Shown: piece after piece, positions 1 to 8,781 of the stretch
Layout of the letters: each line of letters begins with the position of its first letter
Position numbering within the stretch: the stretch's first letter is position 1
Source: an uncultured Prevotella sp.
GTDB taxonomy: Bacteria; Bacteroidota; Bacteroidia; Bacteroidales; Bacteroidaceae
NCBI GenBank assembly: GCA_900554695.1
Contig: USHV01000001.1
Coordinates: forward strand, 1 to 64,000
Direction: 5' to 3'
DNA: 64,000 bases
Program-made: the position numbers and the translations under genes
Notes under the pieces: model-generated
The model's database searches: none
Seen by the model: only the letters and a program-made list of their open reading frames with translations
What the model was told of the DNA's origin: nothing

Positions 1-55
1 ACGAGAACTCTTGACACACAACTCGCTTTGTTTTGAATTCATCGAACTCACGTTA
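1..55 (+). mobile_element. Right end of an IS982-family insertion sequence (truncated by window edge)
   Basis: Bases 1-36 read TRTLDTQLALF-stop, the C-terminus of an IS982-type transposase whose body lies outside the window. Bases 37-55 (ATTCATCGAACTCACGTTA) match, as reverse complement, the left terminus of the IS relic at 61832 (TAACGTGAGTTCGATGAAC), and match its right terminus at 62438-62456 with few differences. The same C-terminal coding stretch occurs at about 62400, with a one-base insertion that shifts the frame. The copy beginning here may therefore be the intact one, but that cannot be judged from this window. Confidence 0.75.
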
Positions 56-312
56 TTTATCAGCAGAGTTTATAAAATGTGTGCAAAATTACTTATTTTA
101 CAGCAAATAACAAAGAACATATAGCATAATGACGCTGTGAGACAGCATATTATATGTTTCCGGCGTCGCTTCGGGAACAATAATGAGGCAAAAGACACGA
201 CAGCGCACAACACATAAAAATGCGCCGGGCGGGTGGTAAACCGGTGTGCGTCACAACCATCGTCTTCCCCATAACGGAGCTGAGCCCGCAGGATTTCTGA
301 CTGCCGGTCCGG
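56..312. other. Intergenic stretch between IS end and LRR gene terminator
   Basis: No convincing gene. Short reading frames here are unconserved-looking and overlap hairpin-forming sequence. I see no promoter facing either side that I can defend. Confidence 0.5.
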
Positions 313-358
313 ATAAAAAACAAGTCGGGACACACGTCCTGAAACGCGCGTCCCGACT
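313..358 (-). terminator. Rho-independent terminator of the LRR protein gene
   Basis: On the minus strand a 9-bp perfect stem (AGTCGGGAC at 323-331 with GTCCCGACT at 350-358) is followed by a T-rich run (A-run 313-320 on the plus strand). It starts about 20 bp past the stop codon of the minus-strand gene at 379. Confidence 0.8.
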
Positions 359-378
359 GAATATGCATGTAAGAAAAA

Positions 379-2796
379 CTATTTCACCATAACCTTACGC
401 ACCGAACCGTCGCTCATGCGTACAATGTTGATGCCCTTCTCAGGCGATTCCAACCGGCGTCCGTCGAGCGAATAGCGTCCTGTCTCGCGCAGCTCACCCG
501 CAACGGTTGCATTGTCGATGCCCGTAACGTCGAAACCTTCGATGGTGTTGAAGCGGTTCCAAACGTCAGCATTACGATAAGCATTCTCACTGCCCTGCGG
601 CACATACAGCGTTGCGTCCTGCAGGTCATCCGGGAATGCGTAATAATACAGCTCTATTGGAGTGCTGTTGAACACGCGACATTCCTTCAGATTTCTTGAC
701 TCATAGAACGCGCTGCCAGAGTATATATTCTGTAAAGTTGACGGCAGCGAAACCGTCTCGAGCTTTTCTCCGAAAGCCACCTCAGCCATATCCTCGTATG
801 CCGAAGCCTTTGCAGCCGACTTGGCATAATCGTCGCGGGCCACACCTATCGACACGCAGCCTTCGGGTATCACGGCATTTACCAGAGCAGGCGGAGCAGC
901 CAACACAGCGGTTTTATGCTTGTCGTAGAGTATTCCGCCCTGCGAAGCGAACACCTGATTGTCTGGCGACACCTCAAAACTTGCTGTAACGTCGCTGAAT
1001 CTATAAGCATCCCATCTCTCAACAGATGCCGGCACATAGACTGAAGTTACAGGCAGATCCTCAAAAATGTTTGGCATGAAAGTCAGTCCTTCACCGAGCT
1101 TGACATCGCTAAGCGATAGACAAGATCCAAAGACGTTGCTTCCCATTTCCTTCAATGATGCAGGAATGTTGACAGACTTTAGACGTGTGCAATAATAGAA
1201 AGCCATACTCTCCATCTTTTCAAGTCCTTCGGGCAGTGTCACCTTCTCGAGTGAAAAGCCTCCTACAGTCTGATTACCGGCTGAGAACGGAGCAAAGGCT
1301 TCCTTGCCTATGGATTTTGTACCCTCCTTTATTACTATCTCCTTGGGAGTACCGGCAAGACCTATCGCCGTTGTTCCGGCATAGATGACGCCCGGCTCAT
1401 GGTTGAGAAGCCACGGAGTATCAAAGAAGGCTGTGCTCTCGGCAGAAGCATTGCCGGTGAAAATCACCTCTGAGAGATTCTTGCAGTGTGCGAACGACGC
1501 ATAAGAGACGTAGCATCCGTCAGGTATTGTCACCGATGTTATTGCCGTGCCATAAAAAGCCGACGGAGAGATCTCAACCGTACCCTCAGGCAGTACCACC
1601 TTGCCGGTGATGGCAGGAGGAACACATTCTACACTCCATCCGCTTTTGCCGAAGAACGTATCATACTCAGGGAGCATGCGCATCAACACTCCGGCGGCAG
1701 CCATATACGTTTCGTTCGGCGTAGGCATGGTGATGGACGCGAGCTTCTTCATGCCAAACAAGAACGGTGTATTCTGGTGAGGCTCGAATGCCTCATCATC
1801 CACCGGTACTTCAACAGCCTTGATATACGAAAGATCTGACCGGAGAGCAATCTCGGTCATTCCTCCCGCCACGTCAACGAGAGTGCTTCCACCCATATTT
1901 TCGTTTGCCGTATAGATGGCGTTTCCGTCCGAATAAAAGATGTTATTATTTCCCGATACCGAAAGGGATACCAGATTTTCGTGATTCACGAAGAACATAT
2001 CAGGAATGTAAACCACGTCATCCGGCACAACATACTCTGTCCTGCTGTCAGGCATGAAATTTATTCCACGGCCTTCCACTGTTTCATTATTGACATATAC
2101 CTCCATGTTTACGTAAATAACATTGTTCGATGAAGAATATATACCGCCTTCTCCTACGCTCACATTGTCGAGAGAAGGACAGTTCTCAATGCCAAGAGAT
2201 GTCATGGATGACGGGAAATAAGCTGTAGTGAGAGAAGGCATATTGTTCAAAGATATACCCTCAATTCCCTTTCCAAAGACAATCTCCTCCACATTAGGCA
2301 TATCCGAAAGATCGATGGACGAACCTCCCCATCTGTCTTTCGCTCCGTCAGCCAGAGTCACCTTTCCACGCACATTACGAGGCAAGCATATCATGTTGAC
2401 AGTGCTCCTCTGGTAAAGTGCACCGTCCTGAGCAAAGAAAGCAGTGTTGCCTTCATCAACCGTGATGCTCTCCAACAGGTCGCAATGTTCAAAAGCATAC
2501 GACTGATAAAGAATCTCGGTTATCGTAGCCGGAAAGGAAACTGTCTTTAGTTTCGTTTTGTAACTCACGGCGTCGCAGTCCACTTTTGTGACAGTATAGA
2601 CTGTGCCTTCATAACTCGTCTCACTCGGGAGAGCTAAATTTTCCACATCACCCGGGGTCGCCAGCAATGTTACGGTATGCTTTTCGGCATCGTTCACTTC
2701 ATAGCGGTATCCGTCTATGTAAAAATTCTGACCGCTGACTGCCATTGACCACATCGAGATGCAGACAATTGATAATAAATAAGTAAATTTTCTCAT
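379..2796 (-). CDS. Secreted BspA-type leucine-rich-repeat surface protein
   Basis: An 805-residue protein with an N-terminal signal peptide (MRKFTYLLSIVCISMWSMAVSG, cleavage near residue 22). The body is built from LRR_5/BspA-like repeats, visible as recurring patterns such as 'LxSVNIPASLKEMG' and 'VTIPDGCYVSYASFAHCKNL'. The last ~35 residues (YSLDGRRL..PEKGINIVRMSDG..RKVMVK) resemble a short type IX secretion C-terminal sorting tail, and related tails occur on the proteins at 12654 and 33788. Proteins of this class sit on the Bacteroidales cell surface and bind host or polymer ligands; the ligand here is unknown. The gene stands alone, with its own promoter-like TATCTTTG on the minus strand (2880-2887) and its own terminator. 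LRR identity is confident; the sorting-tail assignment is inference. Confidence 0.85.
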   Translation of the reverse strand: MRKFTYLLSIVCISMWSMAVSGQNFYIDGYRYEVNDAEKHTVTLLATPGDVENLALPSETSYEGTVYTVTKVDCDAVSYKTKLKTVSFPATITEILYQSYAFEHCDLLESITVDEGNTAFFAQDGALYQRSTVNMICLPRNVRGKVTLADGAKDRWGGSSIDLSDMPNVEEIVFGKGIEGISLNNMPSLTTAYFPSSMTSLGIENCPSLDNVSVGEGGIYSSSNNVIYVNMEVYVNNETVEGRGINFMPDSRTEYVVPDDVVYIPDMFFVNHENLVSLSVSGNNNIFYSDGNAIYTANENMGGSTLVDVAGGMTEIALRSDLSYIKAVEVPVDDEAFEPHQNTPFLFGMKKLASITMPTPNETYMAAAGVLMRMLPEYDTFFGKSGWSVECVPPAITGKVVLPEGTVEISPSAFYGTAITSVTIPDGCYVSYASFAHCKNLSEVIFTGNASAESTAFFDTPWLLNHEPGVIYAGTTAIGLAGTPKEIVIKEGTKSIGKEAFAPFSAGNQTVGGFSLEKVTLPEGLEKMESMAFYYCTRLKSVNIPASLKEMGSNVFGSCLSLSDVKLGEGLTFMPNIFEDLPVTSVYVPASVERWDAYRFSDVTASFEVSPDNQVFASQGGILYDKHKTAVLAAPPALVNAVIPEGCVSIGVARDDYAKSAAKASAYEDMAEVAFGEKLETVSLPSTLQNIYSGSAFYESRNLKECRVFNSTPIELYYYAFPDDLQDATLYVPQGSENAYRNADVWNRFNTIEGFDVTGIDNATVAGELRETGRYSLDGRRLESPEKGINIVRMSDGSVRKVMVK

Positions 2797-2879
2797 AAAA
2801 CTAAACTTGTTTTTAATTCATCTCATGAAAGGTTTTTATATTCTCAAAAATTCAATCTCCATAGATTTTAAAACAATCA

Positions 2880-2887
2880 CAAAGATA
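2880..2887 (-). promoter_or_regulatory. -7 element (TATCTTTG) for the LRR gene
   Basis: CAAAGATA on the plus strand reads TATCTTTG on the minus strand, a perfect match to the Bacteroidota -7 consensus TAnnTTTG. It lies 84 bp upstream of the LRR start codon. The -33 box is not clear. Confidence 0.55.
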
Positions 2888-3041
2888 GTTAATATCTATA
2901 AACGAGACGTCAATAAAACGTAAAACAATGTTAAATAAGAAAATTTTTCTTTCATAGCATAACGGTGAAACAGAATACATCATCATTTATTTAGAATAAA
3001 ATCCGTAAGTTTGCAATGTCGTTAAGACACCTCTTATAATT

Positions 3042-3674
3042 ATGAACAAGATAAACTATCAGCTCAGACTTGACGAGATAATAAAGCGCCACACGGCAGC
3101 CGGGGAGACGCCTACGCTGCTGCTGCACAGTTGTTGCGCGCCGTGCAGCAGCTATACCATAGAGTATCTGTCGCAGTATTTCCGCATCACGGTGCTCTAT
3201 TACAACCCGAACATATCGCCCGAATCGGAGTATGACCACCGCATAGAGGAGCAACAGAGGTTCATCAGCGAACTGAAGACGGTGAACCCCGTGAGCTTCG
3301 TGGCCGGCGAGTACGACCCGCAGACGTTCTACAACGCCGTGCGCGGACTGGAGAACGAGCCGGAGGGCGGAGCAAGATGTATGGTGTGCTACCGCATGCG
3401 GCTCGAACGCGCGGCGCAGATGGCTGCCGAGCTCGGACTCGACTACTTCACCACAACGCTCACAATAAGCCCGCTGAAGCGTGCGGACAAGATAAACGAG
3501 ATAGGCGAAGAGATAGCCGCGCAGACCGGAGTGAAGTTTCTGCCGTCCGACTTCAAGAAGCGTGGCGGATATCTGCGCTCCATAGAGCTGTCGCGCGAAT
3601 ACGGACTCTATCGTCAGAACTATTGCGGCTGCGTGTTCTCCAAACGTCAGTCGGAAGAACGCAACAACAAGTAA
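3042..3674 (+). CDS. queH: Epoxyqueuosine reductase QueH
   Basis: A 210-residue protein of the QueH (former DUF208) family, which reduces epoxyqueuosine to queuosine in tRNA wobble positions in organisms without QueG. The family's cysteines are all visible: HSCCAPCSS (C31, C32, C35), CMVC (C113, C116) and YCGC (C195, C197), which would carry the Fe-S cluster and the redox-active pair. The length is normal. A TAAGTTTG at 3006-3013 fits a -7 box 29 bp before the start. The helicase gene starts two bases after the stop codon, so the two are surely co-transcribed, but no shared function follows from that. Confidence 0.92.
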   Translation: MNKINYQLRLDEIIKRHTAAGETPTLLLHSCCAPCSSYTIEYLSQYFRITVLYYNPNISPESEYDHRIEEQQRFISELKTVNPVSFVAGEYDPQTFYNAVRGLENEPEGGARCMVCYRMRLERAAQMAAELGLDYFTTTLTISPLKRADKINEIGEEIAAQTGVKFLPSDFKKRGGYLRSIELSREYGLYRQNYCGCVFSKRQSEERNNK

Positions 3675-3676
3675 GC

Positions 3677-5659
3677 ATGGACAACTCATCACCCATACTG
3701 GCACTCACACGCCAACGCATGCTGCTGCAGATGGAGTATGCCTGCGAGAAGGAGAACTTCCGCAAGCAGACCGAAGCCTTCGGCATAAAGCGGAAGGTGA
3801 AGCGCGGCGACGCGTGGTATCCCGTAAAGACGGGACGCACATACTATAACTCACTCAACCAGGAGGTGCTCGAGATAATAAGACAGGACGAGAGCGACAT
3901 AGAACACAACTTCGAGTATGGCCGGCCGGTGTGCTTCTTCACAATAAACGAGCACGCCAAAGGCGACGAGAAGCACATACGCTATTTCCCGTTCACTGCC
4001 ACGGTGAGCTTCGCCGAGGCCGACAGGATGGTCGTGGTGATGCCGGAGAGCAGCCGGATACTCGAACTGCAGCGCAGCGAGACGCCCATAGGCATACAGC
4101 TTTCGTTCGACGAGACATCGTACAGACTCATGTTCGAGGCGCTCGACCGCGTCATCAACGCCCGCTCAGGACGCCTGGCCTATCTGCGTGACCTGTTCTA
4201 CTCGGGCATGAAGGCGGGACGATTCACGTTCGGTCCGACGCGCTTCCCGTGGCTGAACCCGTCTCAGGAGCACGCCGTAAACGAGATGATGGTGGCTAAG
4301 GACGTGATGGTGGTGCACGGGCCTCCGGGCACCGGCAAGACCACAACGCTCGTCGAGGGAATCTATGAAACGCTGCGGCGCGAGAATCAGGTGCTGGTAT
4401 GCGCACAGAGCAACATGGCGGTGGACTGGATTTCGGAGAAGCTTGTAGATCGCGGACTGAACGTGCTGCGCATAGGCAACCCGACACGCGTGAACGACAA
4501 GATGCTCTCATTCACCTACGAACGGCGCTTCGAGGCTCATCCTGACTATCCGCAGCTGTGGAGCATACGCAAGGCCATACGCCAGCTGCGCAAGCAACGC
4601 CGACGCGGCGACGACTTCCACCAGAAGCTGGAGAGGCTGCGCAGCCGTGCCGTGGAGCTGGAACTGCGCATAAACAACGACCTGTTCAGCGATGCGCGCG
4701 TCATAGCATCGACCCTGACGGGCTCGGCAAACCGTCTGCTTGAAGGCATGAAGTTCGGCACTCTCTTCATAGACGAGGCGGCACAGGCACTCGAGGCTGC
4801 GTGCTGGATAGCCATAAGGCGCGCCACACGTGTGGTGTTTGCAGGCGACCACTGCCAGCTTCCGCCTACCATAAAGAGCATGGCGGCACTGAAAGCAGGA
4901 CTGGGTACCACGCTCATGGAGCGCATCGTGGAGCGCAAGCCTGAGGTGGTGACGCTGCTCACGGTGCAGTATCGCATGAACGAGGAGATAATGCGTTTCC
5001 CCAACGAGTGGTTCTATCACGGACAGATAACCACCGCGCCACAGATAAAATACCGCGGAATACTCGACCTCGACTGCCCAATGACGTGGATAGACACGTC
5101 AGCACTCGAAGGCAAGGAGGAGTTTGTGGGCGAGAACTTCGGCCGCATCAACCGACAGGAAGCCGAGCTCACCGTCGCCACTCTCATATCCTACTTCAGC
5201 AAGATAGGCAAACAGCGGTTGCTCGACGAGAGCATCGACGTAGGCGTAATATCGCCCTACCGCGCACAGGTGCAATATCTGCGGCGGCTGATAAAGAAAA
5301 ACGAGTTCTTCAAACCCTACCGTCACCTCATCTCCGTGAACACCGTTGACGGATTCCAGGGACAGGAACGCGACGTGATAGTAATCTCGCTGGTGCGTGC
5401 CAACGACGAGGGTCAGATAGGATTCCTGCGCGACCTGCGACGGATGAACGTGGCGATAACCCGCGCAAGGATGAAACTCATAATCCTGGGCGACACTGCC
5501 ACGCTGACAAGGCATCCATTCTACAAGAAACTATACGAACACATAATGAAGGCTAACCGCCCATACGGCGACACGACAGCCTCAACGGACGACAGCGGAA
5601 GCGGCGAGACCGCCATCGGCGACGCCACGGAAACAAACACTCAAACACCCGAATTATAA
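3677..5659 (+). CDS. SF1B DNA2/NAM7-like helicase (IGHMBP2 type)
   Basis: A 660-residue superfamily 1 helicase. The reading frame is open upstream into queH, but the ATG at 3677 is the natural start: it lies right after the queH stop and gives an N-terminus typical of the family. Motifs in order: an N-terminal beta-barrel-like region, Walker A GPPGTGKTTT (about residue 215), Walker B LFIDEAAQALE (about 362), AGDHCQLPPT, a QYRM motif (VQYRMNEEI), DGFQGQERDVI (about 557) and NVAITRAR (about 592). This pattern is that of the AAA_11/AAA_12 Dna2/UPF1-like group, which unwinds RNA or DNA 5' to 3'. The specific substrate is unknown. The C-terminal ~30 residues are low-complexity (Ser/Thr/Gly-rich). 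Confidence 0.9.
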   Translation: MDNSSPILALTRQRMLLQMEYACEKENFRKQTEAFGIKRKVKRGDAWYPVKTGRTYYNSLNQEVLEIIRQDESDIEHNFEYGRPVCFFTINEHAKGDEKHIRYFPFTATVSFAEADRMVVVMPESSRILELQRSETPIGIQLSFDETSYRLMFEALDRVINARSGRLAYLRDLFYSGMKAGRFTFGPTRFPWLNPSQEHAVNEMMVAKDVMVVHGPPGTGKTTTLVEGIYETLRRENQVLVCAQSNMAVDWISEKLVDRGLNVLRIGNPTRVNDKMLSFTYERRFEAHPDYPQLWSIRKAIRQLRKQRRRGDDFHQKLERLRSRAVELELRINNDLFSDARVIASTLTGSANRLLEGMKFGTLFIDEAAQALEAACWIAIRRATRVVFAGDHCQLPPTIKSMAALKAGLGTTLMERIVERKPEVVTLLTVQYRMNEEIMRFPNEWFYHGQITTAPQIKYRGILDLDCPMTWIDTSALEGKEEFVGENFGRINRQEAELTVATLISYFSKIGKQRLLDESIDVGVISPYRAQVQYLRRLIKKNEFFKPYRHLISVNTVDGFQGQERDVIVISLVRANDEGQIGFLRDLRRMNVAITRARMKLIILGDTATLTRHPFYKKLYEHIMKANRPYGDTTASTDDSGSGETAIGDATETNTQTPEL

Positions 5660-5677
5660 TAAAACAGACAGAACATT

Positions 5678-6112
5678 ATGCTTCAACGTGACTATATACT
5701 GCGACTCATACGCGAGTTCATGGCAGCTCTCGAACGCATGCTCGAGAAAAAGGAAGTGGCCGACCGGCGCGAGGAGATAAAACAACTCTACGAACAATAT
5801 GTAGGTCCTTACGCACTCTACCACAACGCGACAATCGACGAAGTGCTGCTCGCACTGGCAGGAATGGACGAGGAACAGCGTCTGCCGCGCATGGAGATGC
5901 TTGCCGAACTGTTCTATGCCGAGGCCGACACCGTGTCGAATCCGGAGCGCGACTTCCTTCTGGAGAAGGCTTTCGCGCTGTTCAGCATCATCGAACGGGA
6001 TGGAAAGACATACTCGCTGAAGCGCAGATGGAAGATGCAGGACATACAAGAGAGAATATCAAACGGACAAACCGGCAAGACCAAGACAGATGAAAATATT
6101 CTTCAATCATAA
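5678..6112 (+). CDS. Small helical protein of unknown function
   Basis: A 144-residue, probably all-helical cytoplasmic protein without signal peptide or membrane segment, rich in Glu, Arg and Leu. I do not recognise the family. It starts 18 bp after the helicase stop, and its 3' end overlaps the next gene by 23 bp, so it is part of the queH-helicase-hemolysin III run. The middle (ALYHNATIDEVLLALAG) could be a TPR-like helical pair, but that is only a guess from residue pattern. It is probably a real gene because of the spacing and codon use. Confidence 0.75.
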   Translation: MLQRDYILRLIREFMAALERMLEKKEVADRREEIKQLYEQYVGPYALYHNATIDEVLLALAGMDEEQRLPRMEMLAELFYAEADTVSNPERDFLLEKAFALFSIIERDGKTYSLKRRWKMQDIQERISNGQTGKTKTDENILQS

Positions 6113-6740
6113 GGAAGAGCTGTGGAACTCGTGGTCGCACGCGGCAGGAATCATCCTGGGCGTGGTGGCAGGAGCGGTGTTCATAGCCTGGTGTCTGCAC
6201 ACCGGCAACATCTGGGCAACCACCGGCATCATTCTCTATCTGTTCGGAATGTTGTGCTCATACGTGGCTTCCACCGTATATCATTCGCTCAGCGCATGGT
6301 CGAAATGGAAGGAACGGCTGCGCCGCTGGGACCACGCCGCAATCTACTGGCACATCGCCGGATCCTACTCGCCCATCACTCTGATAGCCCTGCGTGAGTG
6401 TGGTGCATGGGGATGGGCACTGTTTGTGTTCATCTGGACGGCTGCCATAGCCGGCACAATCATGAGTTTCCTGCGGCTGAAAGACCACAGCCACGTGGAG
6501 ACAATATGCTTCGTGGCAATGGGTCTGAGCGTGCTCGTAGCGTTCAAACCGCTTATCGACAGCGTGAGCGACGTGTCCATGGCGTGGCTCATAGCCGAAG
6601 GCGTGAGCTACATCACCGGTGCAGTGTTCTACAGTCTGAACAAACGCAGGTTCATGCACACGGTGTTCCACTTCTTCGTTCTGCTCGGATCGGTGTGCCA
6701 TATATTCGCCGTATGGCACATACTCATGACTTATCTTTAA
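6090..6740 (+). CDS. Hemolysin III family membrane protein (PAQR/YqfA-like)
   Basis: A 216-residue integral membrane protein with about seven hydrophobic segments. The hallmarks of the hemolysin III/PAQR family are present: an early NSWSHAAG segment, STVYHS and WDHAAIYWHIAGSYSP near the middle, and HTVFHFFVLLGSVCHIFAV at the C-terminus; the conserved histidines probably bind a metal. PAQR proteins are thought to be membrane hydrolases or receptors; bacterial ones have been linked to membrane lipid homeostasis. The start overlaps the preceding gene by 23 bp, consistent with translational coupling. Confidence 0.9.
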   Translation: MKIFFNHKEELWNSWSHAAGIILGVVAGAVFIAWCLHTGNIWATTGIILYLFGMLCSYVASTVYHSLSAWSKWKERLRRWDHAAIYWHIAGSYSPITLIALRECGAWGWALFVFIWTAAIAGTIMSFLRLKDHSHVETICFVAMGLSVLVAFKPLIDSVSDVSMAWLIAEGVSYITGAVFYSLNKRRFMHTVFHFFVLLGSVCHIFAVWHILMTYL

Positions 6741-6813
6741 ACAAAATCATCCTGACTGCTTATCTGTTCACAACCTACAATGTAATAAAAACACTAAAAC
6801 AATCTTCTCAGAC

Positions 6814-8487
6814 ATGACAAAGACAAGGACCATATTGCTCATGCTGATGCTTGCCATCGTGGCAGGCACGGCACATGCACGCGGCAAAGGCAAGACACCG
6901 GCCGACAAACAGCCGAGAATAATAAACATCATCAACTTCATACGTCAGACCGACTACCGCGTGGAAGACGCCGACCGTAAGCTCTACGAGACGGTTTGCC
7001 GGCAGGTGGAGCTGGTAAACCGTTACAATCTTCCGGCAACATTCCTGCTCGAATACGACGCGCTCATCAATCCGCTGTACCAGAATCTGCTGAAGACAAG
7101 GCTGAAAAAAGGTTCGGAGATAGGCGCATGGTGGGAGCTGACACAACCGCAGATTGAGGCGGCGGGACTGAAATGGCGCGGCGAATATTCGTGGGTGTCG
7201 CACGCAAACATAGCTTTCAGCACAGGATACACCAAGGAAGAGCGCGAGCGTCTGGTGGATGTCTATATGCAGAAGTTCAAGGAGATATTCGGATATTACC
7301 CCAAATCGGTGGGCTCATGGTTCATCGACGCTCACACTCTGGCATATATGCACGACAAGTATGGCATAGAAGCGTCGTGCAACTGTAAGGACCAGATAGG
7401 CACGGACGGCTACACTCTGTGGGGAGGATACTGGAATCAGGCCTACTATCCCAGCCGACTCAACGCATACATGCCTGCCCAGACAGCCGAAGGACAGATA
7501 CCGGTGCCCATCTTCAGGATGTTGGGCAGCGACCCGATATATCAGTATGACGACGGACTGGGCAACGAACGGCAGGGCGTAATATCGCTCGAGCCGGTCT
7601 ATCCGCACACCGGAATGAACCGCAAATGGGTGGATTATTTCTTCGACGCACTCACCGACGGCCCGTGTCTTGCCTTCGGATATGCACAGGCAGGACAAGA
7701 AAACTCGTTCACCTGGGACAATATGCGCAAGGGACTCGAGATGCAGATGCCGCTCATCGACTCGCTCCGACGTGCCGGACGACTGCGTGTGGAGACGCTC
7801 GGCGAGTCGGGACGATGGTTCAGAAAGAACTTCAAGCTCACTCCTGCCACGGCTGTCACCACGGTGAGCGACGTGCGTGGCGAAGGCAACAAGACCGTAT
7901 GGTACGACAGCCGCAACTATCGCGCCAACCTGTTATGGGAGAAGGGACGGTTCAGATTCCGCGACATACACTTGTTTGACGAGCGTTTCAAGTCGGAATA
8001 TCTCGACAAACCGGGCACGGGCAACCAATTTCTTTTCTACACGCTGCCCGTTATCGACGGCTTCATGTGGAGCAAGGGCGACGACCGCGCGGGACTTATG
8101 ATTGTGAAAGTGAATGATGACGGAAGCACGGAGGAGCTCCGTCTCGATAATCCTACGGTGAAGGAGCGCGGCAAAAGTGTGCTCGAAGTGAGCGGCACCG
8201 ACCAATACGGCCACACATTCGGCATCGTCCTGCGCGACGACCGAATAGAAGTTAGCTCGCCCGACGCCGGCAACGACGACGCTTGGGCACTGCAACTGCA
8301 CTCCGCTCCCGATGCTCCGCTGCCCTTCACAACAATCGGCGACAAGTCTGTCGAAGCCGTATTCCGCGGCTATTCCTACTCCGTAGGCTGCTCGAAGGGC
8401 TGTTTCAAGGAAGTGGATGACAACGGAAACCGCACCATCCGCATCTGTCCGGACAGGGGAAAGATAGTGATTGACTGTGCCCGATGA
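6814..8487 (+). CDS. Secreted protein with polysaccharide-deacetylase/glycosidase-like barrel
   Basis: A 557-residue protein with a signal peptide (LMLAIVAGTAHA, cleavage near residue 22). Residues ~30-300 read like a glycoside hydrolase/deacetylase (beta/alpha) barrel: an early NIINFIRQTDY strand, LPATFLLEYDAL, KGSEIGAWWE, a VGSWFIDAHTLAYM segment, and a Trp/Tyr-rich stretch (LWGGYWNQAYYPSR) typical of carbohydrate-binding clefts. The C-terminal ~200 residues look like a beta-sandwich. I cannot name the CAZy family or substrate. The gene is monocistronic; a short hairpin TTGAGC-7 nt-GCTCAA follows at 8508-8526 without a T-run. Secretion and barrel class are moderately sure, activity unknown. 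Confidence 0.7.
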   Translation: MTKTRTILLMLMLAIVAGTAHARGKGKTPADKQPRIINIINFIRQTDYRVEDADRKLYETVCRQVELVNRYNLPATFLLEYDALINPLYQNLLKTRLKKGSEIGAWWELTQPQIEAAGLKWRGEYSWVSHANIAFSTGYTKEERERLVDVYMQKFKEIFGYYPKSVGSWFIDAHTLAYMHDKYGIEASCNCKDQIGTDGYTLWGGYWNQAYYPSRLNAYMPAQTAEGQIPVPIFRMLGSDPIYQYDDGLGNERQGVISLEPVYPHTGMNRKWVDYFFDALTDGPCLAFGYAQAGQENSFTWDNMRKGLEMQMPLIDSLRRAGRLRVETLGESGRWFRKNFKLTPATAVTTVSDVRGEGNKTVWYDSRNYRANLLWEKGRFRFRDIHLFDERFKSEYLDKPGTGNQFLFYTLPVIDGFMWSKGDDRAGLMIVKVNDDGSTEELRLDNPTVKERGKSVLEVSGTDQYGHTFGIVLRDDRIEVSSPDAGNDDAWALQLHSAPDAPLPFTTIGDKSVEAVFRGYSYSVGCSKGCFKEVDDNGNRTIRICPDRGKIVIDCAR

Positions 8488-8594
8488 ACCTGACAGAATG
8501 TCAATAATTGAGCCGCGAGCGCTCAAAAACACGCCCTTAGACGATGAATAGCAACGCATACGACAGGGTTGTGTAAACAATTCGGAAAGTTTTC

Positions 8595-8625
8595 TTTGCA
8601 GTGTCTGCAAGTTGAACTATCTTTG
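8595..8625 (+). promoter_or_regulatory. Consensus promoter 1 of the transporter gene
   Basis: TTTG at 8595-8598, a 19-bp spacer and TATCTTTG at 8618-8625 make a complete Bacteroidota-type promoter. It is followed by the leader CATAAGATATAGCGGCACTC, which recurs 67 bp downstream. Confidence 0.7.
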
Positions 8626-8752
8626 CATAAGATATAGCGGCACTCGGGAAATTAAGAGTAAACTCTCTTTCCACTCGTTGGCAATATCTTTGCATAAGAT
8701 ATAGCGGCACTCGGGTGACTTAGGATAAACTCTTTCCGACTATCTGCAATAT
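8618..8752 (+). repeat. 67-bp tandem duplication of promoter -7 box plus leader
   Basis: Two direct copies starting at 8618 and 8685 share TATCTTTG, CATAAGATATAGCGGCACTC-GGG and an AAACTCT-TTTCC stretch, with scattered differences in between. Each copy carries its own -7 element. The last copy ends about 30 bp before the start codon of the YidE-like transporter at 8782. The leader core resembles that downstream of the promoters at 51534, 62499, 62587 and 63967. Confidence 0.8.
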
Positions 8753-8781
8753 CTTCATACGTGAAATAACAACAATATATA

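Noticed and set aside
3377..3676. 100-codon upstream extension of the helicase frame
   Set aside because: It lies within queH in another frame; the ATG at 3677 directly after the queH stop is the natural start.
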